DNA from: Carposina sasakii
Taxonomy: Eukaryota; Arthropoda; Insecta; Lepidoptera; Carposinidae
DNA length: 64,000 nt
Direction of reading: 5' to 3'
Assembly (NCBI GenBank): GCA_014607495.2
Contig: CP053156.1
Location: 8,122,001-8,186,000, forward strand
Positions 62,546 to 64,000 of the stretch are shown here, one piece after another. The stretch's first letter is position 1. Every line of letters begins with the position of its first letter. The notes under the pieces were generated by a model. It saw nothing but the letters and a program-made list of their open reading frames with translations, was not told where the DNA came from and ran no database searches. A program made the position numbers and the translations under genes.

Positions 62546-63296
62546 GCAAAGCCGGGATGGATCCCTAGTAAGTAATAGGTAAGTTGTAATAGAGTATTAA
62601 CAGTTTAAAGATATTCATAGCTTACAAGTCTTTCACAAAGTAATGTATGGTAAAATATAAACATACCTATATATATAACAAGTATATTGCCCATAAATCA
62701 TAATCGTACCTATCTTAACCTATAAGTACTTCAATATAAAATGGAGCTGTTCATATAGTCAAATGAGGGCGCTGAAGCTCGCTCGTAAAATGCTATAAAT
62801 CTCACTTAGCTCGTCGCCGGAGTAGCTACCCCTCATCCGTGGCTTGCATGTTTATTTACGATTTAGCTAACTACTATGCAGAGTTTTTAGGATAAACATT
62901 TACCGTGTTATTACAAAAGAGTTTAAACATTTTTTAAGCTAAACGTGACTGCTACCAAATGTCATATTTAAATCGAGTCTAACTTTAGGCGCTCTATTGT
63001 AATAACACCGTTAGCGATCTACGAAACAAAAATTCAAATCGGCCATCTTTAAAAGTTGATGACTACTACGAAAAGCGTAGCACGTGCTACGAATGATACG
63101 TAGCAGATTTTGTAGGAAGTTTAAAAATTGTATACAAAGGCAATACAGTATACAAAGGGACAGATGTAAATGATCAGTGACAAGTGATCTATACATATAA
63201 TAAAAATGTATCGGGTCGCAGTCTGTACATGGAAGATATATGAGAAAAAATATTATAGGAGACCTTTATCAACGCAATAGTACCCAAAACAATGAT

Positions 63297-63515
63297 TTTT
63301 GAAATTTTTGTCTGTTTGTCTGTGCGTTTGTGCACGCTAATCTCAGAAACGGCTGAACCGATTTCGATGCAGTTTTCACGAATATATTGTGACAGGTCTC
63401 ACTTAACATATAGGCTACTTTTTATCCCGGGAAAATGTTTTTAACCCGGATAATTTCGACATTTTGTTTTTTCTATAGTCCACGCGGATGGAGTCGCGGG
63501 CGTCCACTAGTTTAT
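63297..63515 (+). mobile_element. LINE-type 3' end
   Basis: TGTGCACGCTAATCTCAGAA, ACGGCTGAACCGATTTCGAT, TATCCCGGGAAAATG, TCCACGCGGATGGAGTCGCG, GGCGTCCACTAGTTTA. A standard moth retroposon tail, related to fragments near 15905, 19205 and 62150. Confidence 0.65.
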
Positions 63516-64000
63516 ACTAAACTTGGCTATTTCTCCTTTCATATTTGCTTTATGAGCGAACAAAGGAGCTTTTCCCTCCAAGACATTTCTTTCAGAAAAC
63601 TATAATACAAAACGACATTGTAAATAGATAGAACATTTAATTCGTTTTATAAATATTAGGCTAAATATATTTAAACTCCCTCTTTACTTGTAAAATCACC
63701 GTGTACGCCATCAGTAGGTGTCCAATGTGTTTTTAAAAGCCTATTATTGTAGCAGCTTATGTATTATGCTGGCGTACCCAGACTTTATCAAAATATTCTC
63801 AATGTAAAACTTACATATTTTAAAATTACGCTTTTATGTAATTTAATACTAATGTTATACATATAAGACGAATATTTTAATTAACTATTACTCTTTTGGT
63901 TTATATTATTACTATTTAAGAGCGGGCGGAGGGTTTTTGCCTATCATTCTGAATACCTACATTTTTACTTGCAAATCAAAATATTATATGAACTGTTTTT

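Overview
This is animal (insect) nuclear DNA, most likely from a moth. It is AT-rich, has long introns with GT-AG splice sites, and is full of repeat families typical of Lepidoptera. These include TA-flanked inverted-repeat elements, tRNA-derived SINEs, LINE 3' ends, a LINE reverse-transcriptase relic with a C-terminal zinc-finger motif, and a BEL/Pao integrase relic. The clearest taxonomic marker is an intact lepidopteran-type acetylcholinesterase 2 gene (the orthologue of Drosophila Ace). A noctuid is possible but cannot be settled from the sequence.

Layout. (1) 1-6.9 kb, + strand: the last four visible coding exons of a secreted CUB-like, cysteine-containing protein whose 5' part lies outside the window. 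The join between its last two exons does not keep frame as read. (2) 6.9-12.8 kb: a convergent intergenic gap with nothing recognisable. (3) 12.8-38.7 kb, - strand: the complete ace-2 coding region in six exons (37477-38662, 29333-29475, 28002-28154, 14896-15059, 14304-14461, 13032-13144). They join in frame into a 638-residue AChE with signal peptide, Ser266/Glu395/His509 triad and a hydrophobic GPI-type tail. Intron 2 has to use a GC donor. Introns 1 (8.0 kb) and 3 (12.9 kb) are filled with nested transposable elements; introns 2, 4 and 5 are short. (4) 38.7-64 kb: upstream of ace-2, no host gene recognised. It holds inverted-repeat elements, four-copy SINE insertions, LINE tails and one open 129-codon TE-type reading frame.

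The two host genes are convergent and functionally unrelated as far as can be seen. Most of the interesting structure is in the repeats. At least five different inverted-repeat families share TACAG-N-x-TGT-like termini with TA target sites. A 2.8-kb element contains other elements nested several deep. There is a 555-bp near-perfect palindrome, a 27-bp perfect hairpin and a 129-bp minisatellite that stays open in one frame. No prokaryotic features, CRISPR array or true tRNA/rRNA gene was found.
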